DNA of 64,000 nt from CAZMYM01 sp964620325 (GCA_964620325.1 CAZUIM010000004.1:1-64000), one strand, 5' to 3'. Shown: positions 8,421 through 16,880, counted from the first letter of the stretch. Notes: a model not told the origin generated them from the sequence alone. Program-made: numbers and translations.

Positions 8421-10688
8421 ATGGCGAAGAAGAAGCGGCGAGGGTCCAAGGGGACGTCCCCGGCGTCCGCCAGAGCGGAGAAAGCTTCGAAGACCCGCAC
8501 ATGTCCGTCGTGTCATAAGCCGATCGATTCCGGCGCCAAGTTCTGCCGACATTGCGGAAGGAAGGTGCCCCCGTCGAAGGCAGAGAAGCGGAAGACGGGA
8601 CCCGAGGCTCGCCCGACGCTTTCACTCGATCGAGTCCTCCTGTACGCACTCTCGTTCACGCTGTTCGCACTCCCCTTGTTCTTCATGCCCGGGATCACCG
8701 AGTACGGCTACGGAAAGACGATCTTCGCGCTGGTCGCGGTCTCGGTTCTGACCGTTCTGTGGGGAATCGGCGCGTGGCGGAAGGGCGAGTGGAGGATCCG
8801 AGCGCCGTGGATCGCCTTCCCGTTCCTCGCATTCGTCGTCGCGGGACTCCTCTCCCTGATCGGGGCGATCAACGGACGCGTCGTCATCCAATCGCTCGTC
8901 CTCGCCGTCTTCTTCTTCCAGTTCGTCGTCATCATCGCCAGTGTCGTACGAGAGAAGCGCGACGTCACCCTGCTCCTCTTCTCGATCCTCGCGTCGGCCT
9001 CCCTCATTTCGTTGTACGGACTCCTGCAGTACCTGGAGGTGCTGCCGGGGGCCGCCGGGGCCCGCGGACTGAACAGGATCATCGGCACCCTCGGAAATCG
9101 GAACTTCCTCGGCGGATTCCTCGGATACCTCCTCCTCCCCTCGTTCGCCCTCGTGTTCCGACTGCGATCCCCTCTCGTTCGAATCCCCGCGCTGTTCATG
9201 ATCGCATTCGATTTCGGGACCCTCATGCTCGTTCAGCAGCTCGCGCCGATCGTCGGGCTGATCGCGGCCGCGATTGCACTGGTCATCGGTCTGATCCTCT
9301 TCCGCCCGATCGAACCGATCCGAAGGAACCGACGTTGGCTGATCGGGCTGCTCGCCTTGCTGGCCTTGACGTTCTTGATCGAAGCGCCCTCGGGGCCTCT
9401 CAATTCGGTCGTCGGCCTCTCCCAGGACGGATCGAGCGGAGAGCCGACCTGGATCGGAAGAATCTGGCGGCAGAATTCCGGACGGACGCGCGAGCTGGAC
9501 TGGTCGGTCGCACTTGAGATGCTCAAGGCGCGCCCGATCACCGGCGTCGGACTCGGAAACTACAAGCTCGCCTTCCTTTCGTTCAAAGCGGCGTTTCTGG
9601 AGACGTCGCGCGGAAGTACGTACGCCGACCTCCAGATCTCACGAGCCGCCCAAGCACACGGCGATTACGTTCAGGTCGCCGCCGAACTCGGCGGACTCGG
9701 GATCTTGATTCTGCTCTGTTTCCTCGGCGTCCTCGCCGTTTCGATCTGGCGTCGCCTTCGCCAGAATCGAGACGAGGCGGACCGGCTCGACATCCTCCTG
9801 TTCTCGAGCGGACTCATCGTCTTCCTCGTTCACGCGCTCGTCAGCTTTCCGGCTCATCTGCCGACGTCGATGATGATGGTCCTCGTCCTCCTCGGGCTCA
9901 TTCATGCCCCCGCGTACGGTGAGACGAGCGTCACCACCGTTCGCCTGAAGAAACGAGGAACGATGGTCACCCTCGCCGTCGTGACCGTCGTCGGGGTCGT
10001 CGTCTCGGTCTTCGCCTTGTCGGATCTTCGTGCCAACATGCTGATGGGCGCCGGGATCCAGAAGCTGCAACTCGGCGAGGTGGGGGAGGGAAGGGAGCTG
10101 CTCGAGCGCAGTATCCGTCTCGATTTCGCTCCCCGCCAGACCTACTACCACCTGGCGACGGTCCACAATCAACTCGGGAACCACGAGGAAGCGCTCGCCA
10201 ACTACGAGAAGTGCTTCACCCGATTCGTCGATGAGGCCGTCTATCTGATCTACGCGGATACCGCGCTGAGTCTCGGCCGTCTCGAGGACGCGAGGGCGGC
10301 GACCGAGTTTCTCCTGTCGACCAACCCAAAGAGCCCCACGAACGAGCGGGCCCGTTACATCGAGGCGATGATCTCCATCCAACTTCGTGACTACGCCGGG
10401 GCGAAGGAACGACTCGAAGCGCTGACGCGCGACGCGCCGGACTTCGAGCTACCGTGGATCGCCCTCGGGAACCTCCACAAGGGGCTCGGAGCACCCGATT
10501 TGGCGAGGGAGGCGTACGAGAAGGCCCTCGACCTGATCGACGAGAGACTGGCCGAGGTCGAGTCGCGGCTCGCCCCACGGACTCGACTCACCGCCTCTGA
10601 ATACAGCGAACTGACGGGTCGTCGCACCTCTCTGCAGAACGAACGCTCGTTCGTTCTCGAGCGGCTCGCGGAGCTCGACGCCGACTGA
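8421..10688 (+). CDS. Zinc-ribbon/O-antigen-ligase-like/TPR membrane protein
   Basis: A 755-residue polytopic protein. A basic N terminus is followed by a four-cysteine zinc ribbon (Cys28, Cys31, Cys42, Cys45). Residues about 70-530 contain a dozen or so hydrophobic helices resembling the Wzy/WaaL O-antigen ligase family: TLGNRNFLGGFLGY, and ITGVGLGNYKLAF before a large loop that includes HGDYVQVAAELGGLG. The last ~200 residues are tetratricopeptide-like (YYHLATVHNQLGNHEEALANYEK, WIALGNLHKGLGAPDLAREAYEKAL). Such proteins transfer or polymerise glycans at the outer face of the inner membrane. The cytoplasmic zinc ribbon is an unusual addition. It starts 12 bases after the flavoprotein gene. 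Confidence 0.85.
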   Translation: MAKKKRRGSKGTSPASARAEKASKTRTCPSCHKPIDSGAKFCRHCGRKVPPSKAEKRKTGPEARPTLSLDRVLLYALSFTLFALPLFFMPGITEYGYGKTIFALVAVSVLTVLWGIGAWRKGEWRIRAPWIAFPFLAFVVAGLLSLIGAINGRVVIQSLVLAVFFFQFVVIIASVVREKRDVTLLLFSILASASLISLYGLLQYLEVLPGAAGARGLNRIIGTLGNRNFLGGFLGYLLLPSFALVFRLRSPLVRIPALFMIAFDFGTLMLVQQLAPIVGLIAAAIALVIGLILFRPIEPIRRNRRWLIGLLALLALTFLIEAPSGPLNSVVGLSQDGSSGEPTWIGRIWRQNSGRTRELDWSVALEMLKARPITGVGLGNYKLAFLSFKAAFLETSRGSTYADLQISRAAQAHGDYVQVAAELGGLGILILLCFLGVLAVSIWRRLRQNRDEADRLDILLFSSGLIVFLVHALVSFPAHLPTSMMMVLVLLGLIHAPAYGETSVTTVRLKKRGTMVTLAVVTVVGVVVSVFALSDLRANMLMGAGIQKLQLGEVGEGRELLERSIRLDFAPRQTYYHLATVHNQLGNHEEALANYEKCFTRFVDEAVYLIYADTALSLGRLEDARAATEFLLSTNPKSPTNERARYIEAMISIQLRDYAGAKERLEALTRDAPDFELPWIALGNLHKGLGAPDLAREAYEKALDLIDERLAEVESRLAPRTRLTASEYSELTGRRTSLQNERSFVLERLAELDAD

Positions 10689-10765
10689 GCCCGCCCGGAA
10701 TGCGCGGCCGCCTCCGGGCCGGACCTCGAAACCCTGGCTGCACTCCAAAGCTCGATGAGCTCAAA

Positions 10766-11058
10766 GCAACAAGAGGCACATCACTGTGCATCGAATCCCC
10801 GGCCCGTAACTCACCGTCCAGCCTCCTTGCGAGCACGAAGCCCCGACTTCTTGCGCCGCACTCCGATCCGCCGCGCAACAAGAGGCACATCACTGTGCAT
10901 CGAATCCCCGGCCCGTAACTCACCGTCCANNNNNNNNNNNNNNNNNNNNNNNNNNNNNNNNNNNNNNNNNNNNNNNNNNNNNNNNNNNNNNNNNNNNNNN
11001 NNNNNNNNNNNNNNNNNNNNNNNNNNNNNGCCTCCTTGCGAGCACGATGCCCCGACTT
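10766..11058. repeat. 109-bp tandem repeat interrupted by assembly gap
   Basis: Copy one spans 10766-10874. The next copy starts at 10875 and its first 55 bases are identical to 10766-10820 before running into the gap. After the gap, 11030-11058 matches the second half of the unit with one mismatch in 29 bases, then diverges where secA's -10 box lies. Each unit carries the small palindrome GCACA-TCAC-TGTGC and a TTGCGA hexamer. The true copy number is hidden by the gap. No reading frame is evident. Confidence 0.85.
10930..11029. other. Assembly gap (100 N)
   Basis: Exactly 100 undetermined bases, a conventional placeholder length. It falls inside the 109-bp tandem repeat, which probably caused the break; the true distance is unknown. 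Confidence 0.98.
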
Positions 11059-11063
11059 ATACT
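11036..11063 (+). promoter_or_regulatory. Probable secA promoter
   Basis: TTGCGA (11036-11041), 16-bp spacer, TATACT (11058-11063), about 18 bases before the secA ATG. The upstream repeat copy keeps the TTGCGA but has TCTTGC at the -10 position, so only the last copy looks active. Confidence 0.65.
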
Positions 11064-11080
11064 GACCGCGTGATTCTCTG

Positions 11081-13669
11081 ATGGCGATTGACACGATTCG
11101 ACGGAGCGTCGATTTTCTTCTCGGGCAGACGAACGCTCAGCAGCTCAAGCGGCTGGAGCGCGAGTTGGCGTCCGTCAACCGGTTGACAGACGAAACGGCC
11201 GCACTTCCCGATGACGCGCTCCGCGCGAAGACGGCCGAGTTCAAGGCCCGTCTCGCGAGAGGTGAATCGAGAAAGGATCTGCGCCCCGAGGTCTTCGCGG
11301 TCGTCCGCGAGGTCGCGGCACGAACGGTCGACATGCGTCCGTTCGACGTACAGATCCTTGGTGCGATCGCGCTCGACGAACGGCGAATCGCCGAAATGCA
11401 GACCGGTGAAGGAAAGACACTCGTCGCCACGCTCCCCGCGACGCTCAACGCGCTCGTCGGGAAGGTCCACGTGGTCACGGTCAACGACTACCTCGCCCGC
11501 CGCGATCGAGAGTGGATGGGACCGATCTACGAATTCCTCGGCCTCTCCGTCGGGCTCCTCCAGGAGGACACGCCGCCGAAGGAGCGAAGAGGCGAGTACG
11601 CGGCCGACATCCTCTACGGAACGAACAACCAGTTCGGCTTCGACTACCTGCGTGACAACATGGTTCTGTCGATCGACCAGAAAGTCCAAGGCTCGCTCGA
11701 CTTCGCGATCGTCGACGAGATCGACAACATCCTGATCGACGAGGCCCGAACCCCACTGATCATCTCCGGATCGACCGAACAGGCCTACGATCTGTACCGG
11801 AAGTTCGCCGCCCTAGCGCGGCGCTTCCGGCGCGACGAGGACTTCGAAATCGACGAAGAGTCACGGCGTTTGACCCTGACCGACGACGGAATCCGCAAAG
11901 CGGAGGCGGCACTCGACGTCGAAAACCTGTTCACGCCAGAGCACCAGGAAACCCTTCACTACATCGAGAACGCGCTCCGTGCCCTCCACCTGTTCCAGAA
12001 AGAACAGCACTACATCGTCAAGGACGGCCGCGTGATGATCGTCGACGAGTTCACCGGGCGGCTGATGCCCGATCGCCGATATTCGGACGGACTCCACCAA
12101 GCGCTCGAAGCGAAGGAGAACCTGGCGATCCAGCGCGAATCGCAAACCCTCGCCACAATCACGCTACAGCACTACTTTCAGCTGTACTCGGGGCTCTGTG
12201 GGATGACCGGAACGGCCAAGACGGAAGAAGAGGAGTTCAAGCAGATCTACGCCCTCCCCGTTCTGGTCATTCCGACCAACAAGGAGCTTCGAAGGGAGGC
12301 AAAGGCCGACCTGATCTTCCGAACGGAGCCGGCAAAATTCGATGCGATCGTCGAGGAGGTCGCGTCGATGAACGCCGCAGGGCGGCCCGTGTTGATCGGC
12401 ACCAACTCGATCGAGAAATCCGAGCGGCTCTCGCGCCTGCTGACCGGGAAGAAGCTCGCTCACCACGTTCTGAACGCCAAGCATCACGAGAAGGAGGCCG
12501 AGATCGTCTCCGACGCCGGGCAGCGTGGCGCGATCACCGTCGCGACGAACATGGCCGGCCGTGGGACCGACATCAAACTCGGCGACGGCGTCGCGGAGGT
12601 CGGAGGTCTCCACGTCATCGGCTGCCAGCGGCACGAGTCCCGTCGCATCGACAACCAGCTCCTCGGGCGGGCCGGCCGCCAGGGGGATCCCGGCTCGTCC
12701 CAGTTCTACCTTTCTCTCGAGGACGACCTCCTGCGCATCTTCGGCGGAGATCGGATCGGCGGTTTGATGGAACGCTTGGGAATGGAGGAGGGAGAGGCGA
12801 TCGAACACGATCTCTTGACCGGAGCGATCCGCCGGGCGCAGAAACGGGTCGAGGGACGGAATTTCGAGATCCGCAAACGCCTCCTCGAATACGATCTGGT
12901 CCTCGCCAAGCAGCGGGAGGCGATCTATTCCATCCGGGATCGGTTTCTCCTTCCGGAGCGGCAATCGGCCGACGAACTCCCCGAAGGCGCCGAAGCGGAC
13001 CTCCAGGGCTACCTCCACGACCTGTTCGAAGAGGTCGCCGAGAACCTCGTCAACGCCCACGCGCCGCCGCGACAGCCACCGGACACGTGGAATCTGGACG
13101 GGCTCGCCAAGGAGCTGTCGGCCTACGGTCGACTCGAGGTGGCGAGCTTCGAGGCGACCGATCGAGAGGGTCTCGTCGGCGAGGTGGTCGACCGCTTCGA
13201 TCGCGTGCTTGCCACGCAGAGCGAACGACTCGCTCCCAACTTTCCGCTCATCGCGCGGTATCTGATCCTGACATCGATCGACGAAGCGTGGCGAACCCAC
13301 CTGTATACACTCGACGATCTGAAGGGCGGAATCGGGTGGACGTCGCTCGCCGGGACGGACCCGCTCGTCGCGTTCAAACGCGAGTCGTTCGAGCTGTTCC
13401 AGGAGATGCTCGGTCGGACGGCCGAGAAGATCGTTCGCGTCTTGCTCAACCCGCGGTTGACTGTCTCGACCCAGGAGCGTCAGACGCGTCAACCGGAAGG
13501 AATCGACTACGTCCACGCCGACCTGACCGCTCCGCCGCCGAGCGCCCCGCGACCGCAACGGCCCGGGGCCCGAGCGCCGGTCCGGGTCAAGAAGGAACCG
13601 GGACGCAATGACCCGTGCCCGTGCGGCTCGGGGAAAAAGTACAAGAAGTGCTGCGGCCGAAACCGCTAG
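11081..13669 (+). CDS. secA: Protein translocase ATPase SecA
   Basis: An 862-residue motor that drives preproteins through SecYEG. Seen: Walker A MQTGEGKTL near residue 107, DEIDNILIDEARTPLIISG (Walker B region), ATNMAGRGTDIKL and the LLGRAGRQGDPGSS helicase motif, and the C-terminal zinc-binding CPCGSGKKYKKCCG. That SEC-C tail usually binds SecB or phospholipid. The ATG at 11081 has no clear Shine-Dalgarno and lies only about 10 bases from the expected transcription start. The 3' end overlaps the convergent ABC ATPase gene by 4 bases. Confidence 0.98.
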   Translation: MAIDTIRRSVDFLLGQTNAQQLKRLERELASVNRLTDETAALPDDALRAKTAEFKARLARGESRKDLRPEVFAVVREVAARTVDMRPFDVQILGAIALDERRIAEMQTGEGKTLVATLPATLNALVGKVHVVTVNDYLARRDREWMGPIYEFLGLSVGLLQEDTPPKERRGEYAADILYGTNNQFGFDYLRDNMVLSIDQKVQGSLDFAIVDEIDNILIDEARTPLIISGSTEQAYDLYRKFAALARRFRRDEDFEIDEESRRLTLTDDGIRKAEAALDVENLFTPEHQETLHYIENALRALHLFQKEQHYIVKDGRVMIVDEFTGRLMPDRRYSDGLHQALEAKENLAIQRESQTLATITLQHYFQLYSGLCGMTGTAKTEEEEFKQIYALPVLVIPTNKELRREAKADLIFRTEPAKFDAIVEEVASMNAAGRPVLIGTNSIEKSERLSRLLTGKKLAHHVLNAKHHEKEAEIVSDAGQRGAITVATNMAGRGTDIKLGDGVAEVGGLHVIGCQRHESRRIDNQLLGRAGRQGDPGSSQFYLSLEDDLLRIFGGDRIGGLMERLGMEEGEAIEHDLLTGAIRRAQKRVEGRNFEIRKRLLEYDLVLAKQREAIYSIRDRFLLPERQSADELPEGAEADLQGYLHDLFEEVAENLVNAHAPPRQPPDTWNLDGLAKELSAYGRLEVASFEATDREGLVGEVVDRFDRVLATQSERLAPNFPLIARYLILTSIDEAWRTHLYTLDDLKGGIGWTSLAGTDPLVAFKRESFELFQEMLGRTAEKIVRVLLNPRLTVSTQERQTRQPEGIDYVHADLTAPPPSAPRPQRPGARAPVRVKKEPGRNDPCPCGSGKKYKKCCGRNR

Positions 13670-14454
13670 CAGACACGCTCCAACAGGAGTTCGTCGTCGA
13701 CGACGTGGTGTTCGACGAATAGGTCGACCAACTCAGGAACCGTGGCCGCCCGTTTCTGTGCGCCGTAGAGCTCGTGGATGATCTCTCCCTTGTGCATCAT
13801 GATCAGCCCGTTTCCCACCTCGATCGCCTGCTCCATATTGTGCGTCACCATCAGAGTCGTCAGGCGAAGTCGATCGACGAACTGCTCGGTCAAATGAGTG
13901 ATCAACGCCGCGTTCCGCGGGTCGAGCGCCGCGGTGTGCTCGTCGAGCAGAAGGACGTCCGGCGGGACGAGGGTCGCCATCAGAACGGTCAACGCTTGAC
14001 GCTCCCCGCCGGAGAGAAGAGAGACCGGGCAGCTCATTCGCTTCTCCAGCCCGACGCTCAGCGCGGCGAGCCGATCGTGAAGCTTCCCGCGGGCCCGCCT
14101 CGGGAGGGCCGGCCGGAGGGAACGCCCCCCTCGCTTCGCGGCGAGGGCGAGGTTCTCGGCGACCGTCATCGTCGGCGCCGTTCCGGCGAGTGGATCCTGG
14201 ACGATCCGACCGATCCGCCGCGCTCGTCGGTGCGCCGGCTGGCCGGTCACATCACGCTCCCCCAACACGACCCGCCCGGTCGTCGGTCGGAACGTCCCGG
14301 CGATCAGGTTGAGAAGCGTCGATTTCCCCGCGCCGTTCGAACCGATGATCGTCAGGAAGTCTCCATGCCTGAGCTCGAGGTCGATCGGTCGGATCGCGTC
14401 GACCCGATCGGCTCCCGTCTGGAAGGTCTTCGACACACCTTGAAGGACTAGCAT
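13666..14454 (-). CDS. ABC importer ATPase (TrpXYZ-like system)
   Basis: A 262-residue nucleotide-binding subunit. Walker A is GSNGAGKST at residues 38-46, the signature is LLSGGERQAL, and Walker B is DVLLLDEHTAALD, with a switch histidine in MVTHNMEQA. The gene is the third of a permease/ATPase/binding-protein set on the minus strand. Its ATG at 14454 overlaps the permease stop by 7 bases, showing coupling. The order binding protein, permease, ATPase and the PF04392-type binding protein match the trpXYZ systems of Firmicutes. The aromatic leader peptide upstream of the operon supports aromatic amino acid import. It converges on secA with 4 bases of overlap. Confidence 0.92.
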   Translation of the reverse strand: MLVLQGVSKTFQTGADRVDAIRPIDLELRHGDFLTIIGSNGAGKSTLLNLIAGTFRPTTGRVVLGERDVTGQPAHRRARRIGRIVQDPLAGTAPTMTVAENLALAAKRGGRSLRPALPRRARGKLHDRLAALSVGLEKRMSCPVSLLSGGERQALTVLMATLVPPDVLLLDEHTAALDPRNAALITHLTEQFVDRLRLTTLMVTHNMEQAIEVGNGLIMMHKGEIIHELYGAQKRAATVPELVDLFVEHHVVDDELLLERVC

Positions 14455-15347
14455 GCGCTGACCTTCCTCATCCGCTGCTCTCGGATCCGAGGGAGGACGA
14501 GGGCCAACACGACCAAGATCGCCGTAATCATCTTCAAGTCGCTCGGCTGAAACCCGACGACGTGTCCGTACCGCAGCGCGAGGGCCACCGCAACGCGGTA
14601 GATGAGCGAACCGACCAGCACGCTCGTCGTCATCCATCCGACACGGCTCGAGCGGATCAGGGTCCCCCCGATGATGACGGCGGCCAATCCGGTGACGATC
14701 GTCCCGATTCCCATGCCGACGTCGGCGAATCCACCGTACTGGGCGACCAATGCGCCGGAGAGCGCCACGAGCCCATTCGAAAGCGAAAGCCCGAGGAGCT
14801 TCATGCTGTTGGTGTTGACGCCCTGCGCCGTGATCATCGCCTCGCTGTCGCCGGTCGCACGGAGCGCGAAGCCGAGTTCCGTCCGCAGGAATCCGTCGAG
14901 CAGCAGCTTGATCCCGAAGGTCAAGAGACCGATGAACGCAAGGATCGCCAACGGGCCAAGAGACGACCATGCCGAGTCGATGATTCGTATTGCAGTCGGA
15001 ATGCGAAGCAGCGAGAGGTTCGGTCTCCCCATGATTCGCAGGTTGATCGAGTAGAGCATGATCATCGTCAGCACGCCGGCGAGCAGATTGGTGATCCCGA
15101 ACCGCGTGTTGAGGATCCCGGTGATGAGGCCCGCCGCGGCCCCCGCGGCAAACGCAAGTAGGAGCGCGGAGAACGCGTCGATCCCGCCGTTGATGAGGAG
15201 GAGAGAAGCGATGGCGGCTCCGGTTACGAAGCTCCCATCGACCGTCAGGTCGGGGAACTTCAGAACCCGGTACGTCAGGAAGACGCCCAACGCAGCGATT
15301 CCGTACGCGAGCCCTTGCTCGACCGCGTGGATCAGCAATGAAGCCAT
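14448..15347 (-). CDS. ABC importer permease (TrpY-like)
   Basis: A 299-residue inner-membrane permease of the LivH/BmpC-like superfamily, with about eight to nine hydrophobic helices. Family features include LKFPDLTVDGSFVTGAA near the N terminus, GFALRATGDSEAMITAQGVN in the cytoplasmic loop that contacts the ATPase, and LAAVIIGGTLIRSSRVG. It sits between the binding-protein gene (42-base gap) and the ATPase gene (7-base overlap). With them it would form a high-affinity importer; specificity is inferred from the operon, not from this subunit. Confidence 0.92.
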   Translation of the reverse strand: MASLLIHAVEQGLAYGIAALGVFLTYRVLKFPDLTVDGSFVTGAAIASLLLINGGIDAFSALLLAFAAGAAAGLITGILNTRFGITNLLAGVLTMIMLYSINLRIMGRPNLSLLRIPTAIRIIDSAWSSLGPLAILAFIGLLTFGIKLLLDGFLRTELGFALRATGDSEAMITAQGVNTNSMKLLGLSLSNGLVALSGALVAQYGGFADVGMGIGTIVTGLAAVIIGGTLIRSSRVGWMTTSVLVGSLIYRVAVALALRYGHVVGFQPSDLKMITAILVVLALVLPRIREQRMRKVSAC

Positions 15348-15389
15348 CGCTCGCTCTCCTTCCCTCTCGTCCTGTCTGCCGTCGCGTCC

Positions 15390-16400
15390 CTAGAGGGCGC
15401 GCTCCCACCTCGTGTCGCTGTAGTAGATGCCGTCCGCCTGTTCCATGAGAGTCTCGGAGAGGACGAGGCCGATCTTGGCGGCTGCGTCGAGGTTCAGCCA
15501 GATCTCCTCCGGCTCGACGTCTGAGTACATGATCGGATTGATTTCGTCAGCCGGTGTGCCCCCGAGGATCTCGGCGCAGATCGTGCTCGTGGCCCGTCCC
15601 AGCGCGTAGTAGTCGAAGCCCGCCGCGATCACTGGTCCAAACTCCAGACTAGTTGGATCGGCAACGAGGAATGGAATTCCCGCTTCCTCGGCGACGGCCA
15701 CAACGGCGTCGAGGGCCGAGACCACGGTGTTGTCGGTCGTCACGAAGAACGCGTCGACGCGACCGATGAGGGACTGCGCCGCCATCTGCACCTCGCTGGA
15801 GACGCTCGCCGCCGCCAGCACAATCTCCACCCCGACTTCGGGAGCCGCAGCTACGGTCTCATCCTTGAGATACTCGGCGTTCGGCTCGCCCGCGTTGTAA
15901 ATCAGGCCGACTCGCTGGATCTGCGGCCCGAGAGCCTTGAGAAGCCGGAGATCGTTCTCGACGTCGATCATGTCGGAGACGCCCGTCACGTTCCCATTCA
16001 GGCTTGGATCCTCCGCACTCACAACCAGGCCCTCCCCCAGCGGATTCGTGATCGCGCTGTAGACGACTGGGATGTCCGTCCCCTCCAGAACTTGCACAGC
16101 GGCCTTGGCCGTGGCGGTTGCGATCGCGACGACCAGATCGACGCCCCGTGCTTGGAAGTCCTGCGGAATCGCCGCTGCCAGACTCAGGTCTCCCTGGGCG
16201 CTGGCGACGATGTATTCGATGTCCTGCCCTTCCACGTAGCCCACCCCCGTCAGCCCGTCGATCACTCCTTGTTGAACCGCATCTAGCGCGGGATGTTCGA
16301 CGATCTTCGTAATTCCGACGAGAAGGGGCGCAGCCGTCGCGATGTACGCGACCCCAACGATCAAGAGGCCGACTGTCAGACAAGTGACGCGTCGTTTCAT
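15390..16400 (-). CDS. ABC importer substrate-binding protein (TrpX-like, PF04392)
   Basis: A 336-residue exported binding protein. The ATG at 16400 (AGGTAGAG upstream) gives a clean signal peptide MKRRVTCLTVGLLIVGVAYIATA with no lipobox cysteine. The mature part shows the two-lobe periplasmic fold of the ABC_sub_bind family: LLVGITKIVEHPALDAVQQG, VVYSAITNPLGEGL, NVTGVSD, and KALGPQIQRVGLIYNAGEPN. This family includes TrpX of predicted tryptophan importers in Firmicutes. The gene is preceded by about 350 nt of leader RNA containing an aromatic-rich leader peptide and a terminator, so its expression is probably attenuated when aromatic amino acids are plentiful. Confidence 0.92.
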   Translation of the reverse strand: MKRRVTCLTVGLLIVGVAYIATAAPLLVGITKIVEHPALDAVQQGVIDGLTGVGYVEGQDIEYIVASAQGDLSLAAAIPQDFQARGVDLVVAIATATAKAAVQVLEGTDIPVVYSAITNPLGEGLVVSAEDPSLNGNVTGVSDMIDVENDLRLLKALGPQIQRVGLIYNAGEPNAEYLKDETVAAAPEVGVEIVLAAASVSSEVQMAAQSLIGRVDAFFVTTDNTVVSALDAVVAVAEEAGIPFLVADPTSLEFGPVIAAGFDYYALGRATSTICAEILGGTPADEINPIMYSDVEPEEIWLNLDAAAKIGLVLSETLMEQADGIYYSDTRWERAL

Positions 16401-16592
16401 TTCTCTACCTTTCTCAAGTATCCTTCGTGTGGTCCGCTGCGAGCCCTTCGGGACCCGCCGGGCCGCATGTGTCCGCCCGTCGGGGATGTCCGTTCGCGAC
16501 GGGCGGGCTTCCCTGTCCGCTTCGCTTTCGCTCCCGCTCGATTCCTCGCGCACCTCCTTGCCTTCCCTCCTCTGGCCGAGTCTAAAAGAAAA

Positions 16593-16614
16593 GGACCACG
16601 GTTTCCCGCAGTCC
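16593..16614 (-). terminator. Leader terminator (attenuator) of the TrpXYZ-like operon
   Basis: On the minus strand the hairpin GGACTGCGG-GAAA-CCGTGGTCC (nine pairs, two of them G-U, GNRA loop) is followed directly by TTTTCTTTT at 16592-16584. This is a textbook intrinsic terminator, and it lies between the leader peptide stop (16653) and the binding-protein start (16400), where it must be read through for the operon to be expressed. Confidence 0.85.
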
Positions 16615-16652
16615 GTCCCCGGCCGCTCCGCTTCCGCTCGTGCTAGTTTTCG

Positions 16653-16745
16653 CTAACGCGAGGCGGAGAAGCCGGGCTCAAACCAGAACCAATAGAAGCC
16701 GAAGCGGCCGTCGTTCCGATCGGTGGCGCTTCGTACTTCGCTCAT
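16653..16745 (-). CDS. Aromatic-rich leader peptide of the TrpXYZ-like operon
   Basis: A 30-codon ORF, ATG 16745 to TAG 16653, encoding a peptide whose codons 15-22 read Phe-Gly-Phe-Tyr-Trp-Phe-Trp-Phe, with a further Phe at 26. Two Trp, one Tyr and five Phe in 30 residues is far from this genome's usual composition. The ORF begins a few bases after a consensus promoter and is followed 39 bases later by an intrinsic terminator. Codons 13-17 can form a 15-bp helix (one bulged G) with 16620-16634, just upstream of the terminator. The arrangement matches ribosome-mediated transcription attenuation (trpL, pheL logic). No Shine-Dalgarno is visible and the 5' leader would be nearly absent. Confidence 0.75.
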   Translation of the reverse strand: MSEVRSATDRNDGRFGFYWFWFEPGFSASR

Positions 16746-16754
16746 GTTGCAGCC

Positions 16755-16783
16755 ACTATAGAGCCGGATCGCGCGGGTGTCAA
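16755..16783 (-). promoter_or_regulatory. Promoter of the leader peptide/TrpXYZ-like operon
   Basis: On the minus strand TTGACA (16783-16778), 17-bp spacer, TATAGT (16760-16755). The expected start is about 16748, only about three bases before the leader peptide ATG. Confidence 0.85.
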
Positions 16784-16812
16784 CCCCTGTCTGTGGAGGC
16801 TCACCTCCGTGA

Positions 16813-16841
16813 TTGACACGGAGACCGCTCCCCCCTATCAT
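16813..16841 (+). promoter_or_regulatory. hrcA operon promoter
   Basis: TTGACA (16813-16818), exactly 17 bp, TATCAT (16836-16841). The last base of the -10 is the first base of the CIRCE operator, so HrcA binding would block transcription initiation. Confidence 0.88.
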
Positions 16842-16867
16842 TAGCAGACAGATATACGAAGTGCTAA
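16841..16867 (+). promoter_or_regulatory. CIRCE operator (HrcA binding site)
   Basis: TTAGCAGAC, nine bases, AAGTGCTAA. This is the CIRCE inverted repeat (consensus TTAGCACTC-N9-GAGTGCTAA) with three changed bases and the exact 9-9-9 geometry. It lies 13 bases before the hrcA start. Confidence 0.9.
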
Positions 16868-16880
16868 CGGCGAGTGATCC

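Noticed and set aside
10766..11058. CRISPR array
   Set aside because: The period is 109 bp and the whole unit repeats; there are no unique spacers between short direct repeats, and no cas genes are nearby.
16473..16506. Riboswitch in the TrpXYZ-like leader
   Set aside because: The CCGCCCGTC/GACGGGCGG stem is strong, but no known aptamer core (T-box, TPP, SAM, cobalamin) was seen; the aromatic leader peptide explains regulation better.
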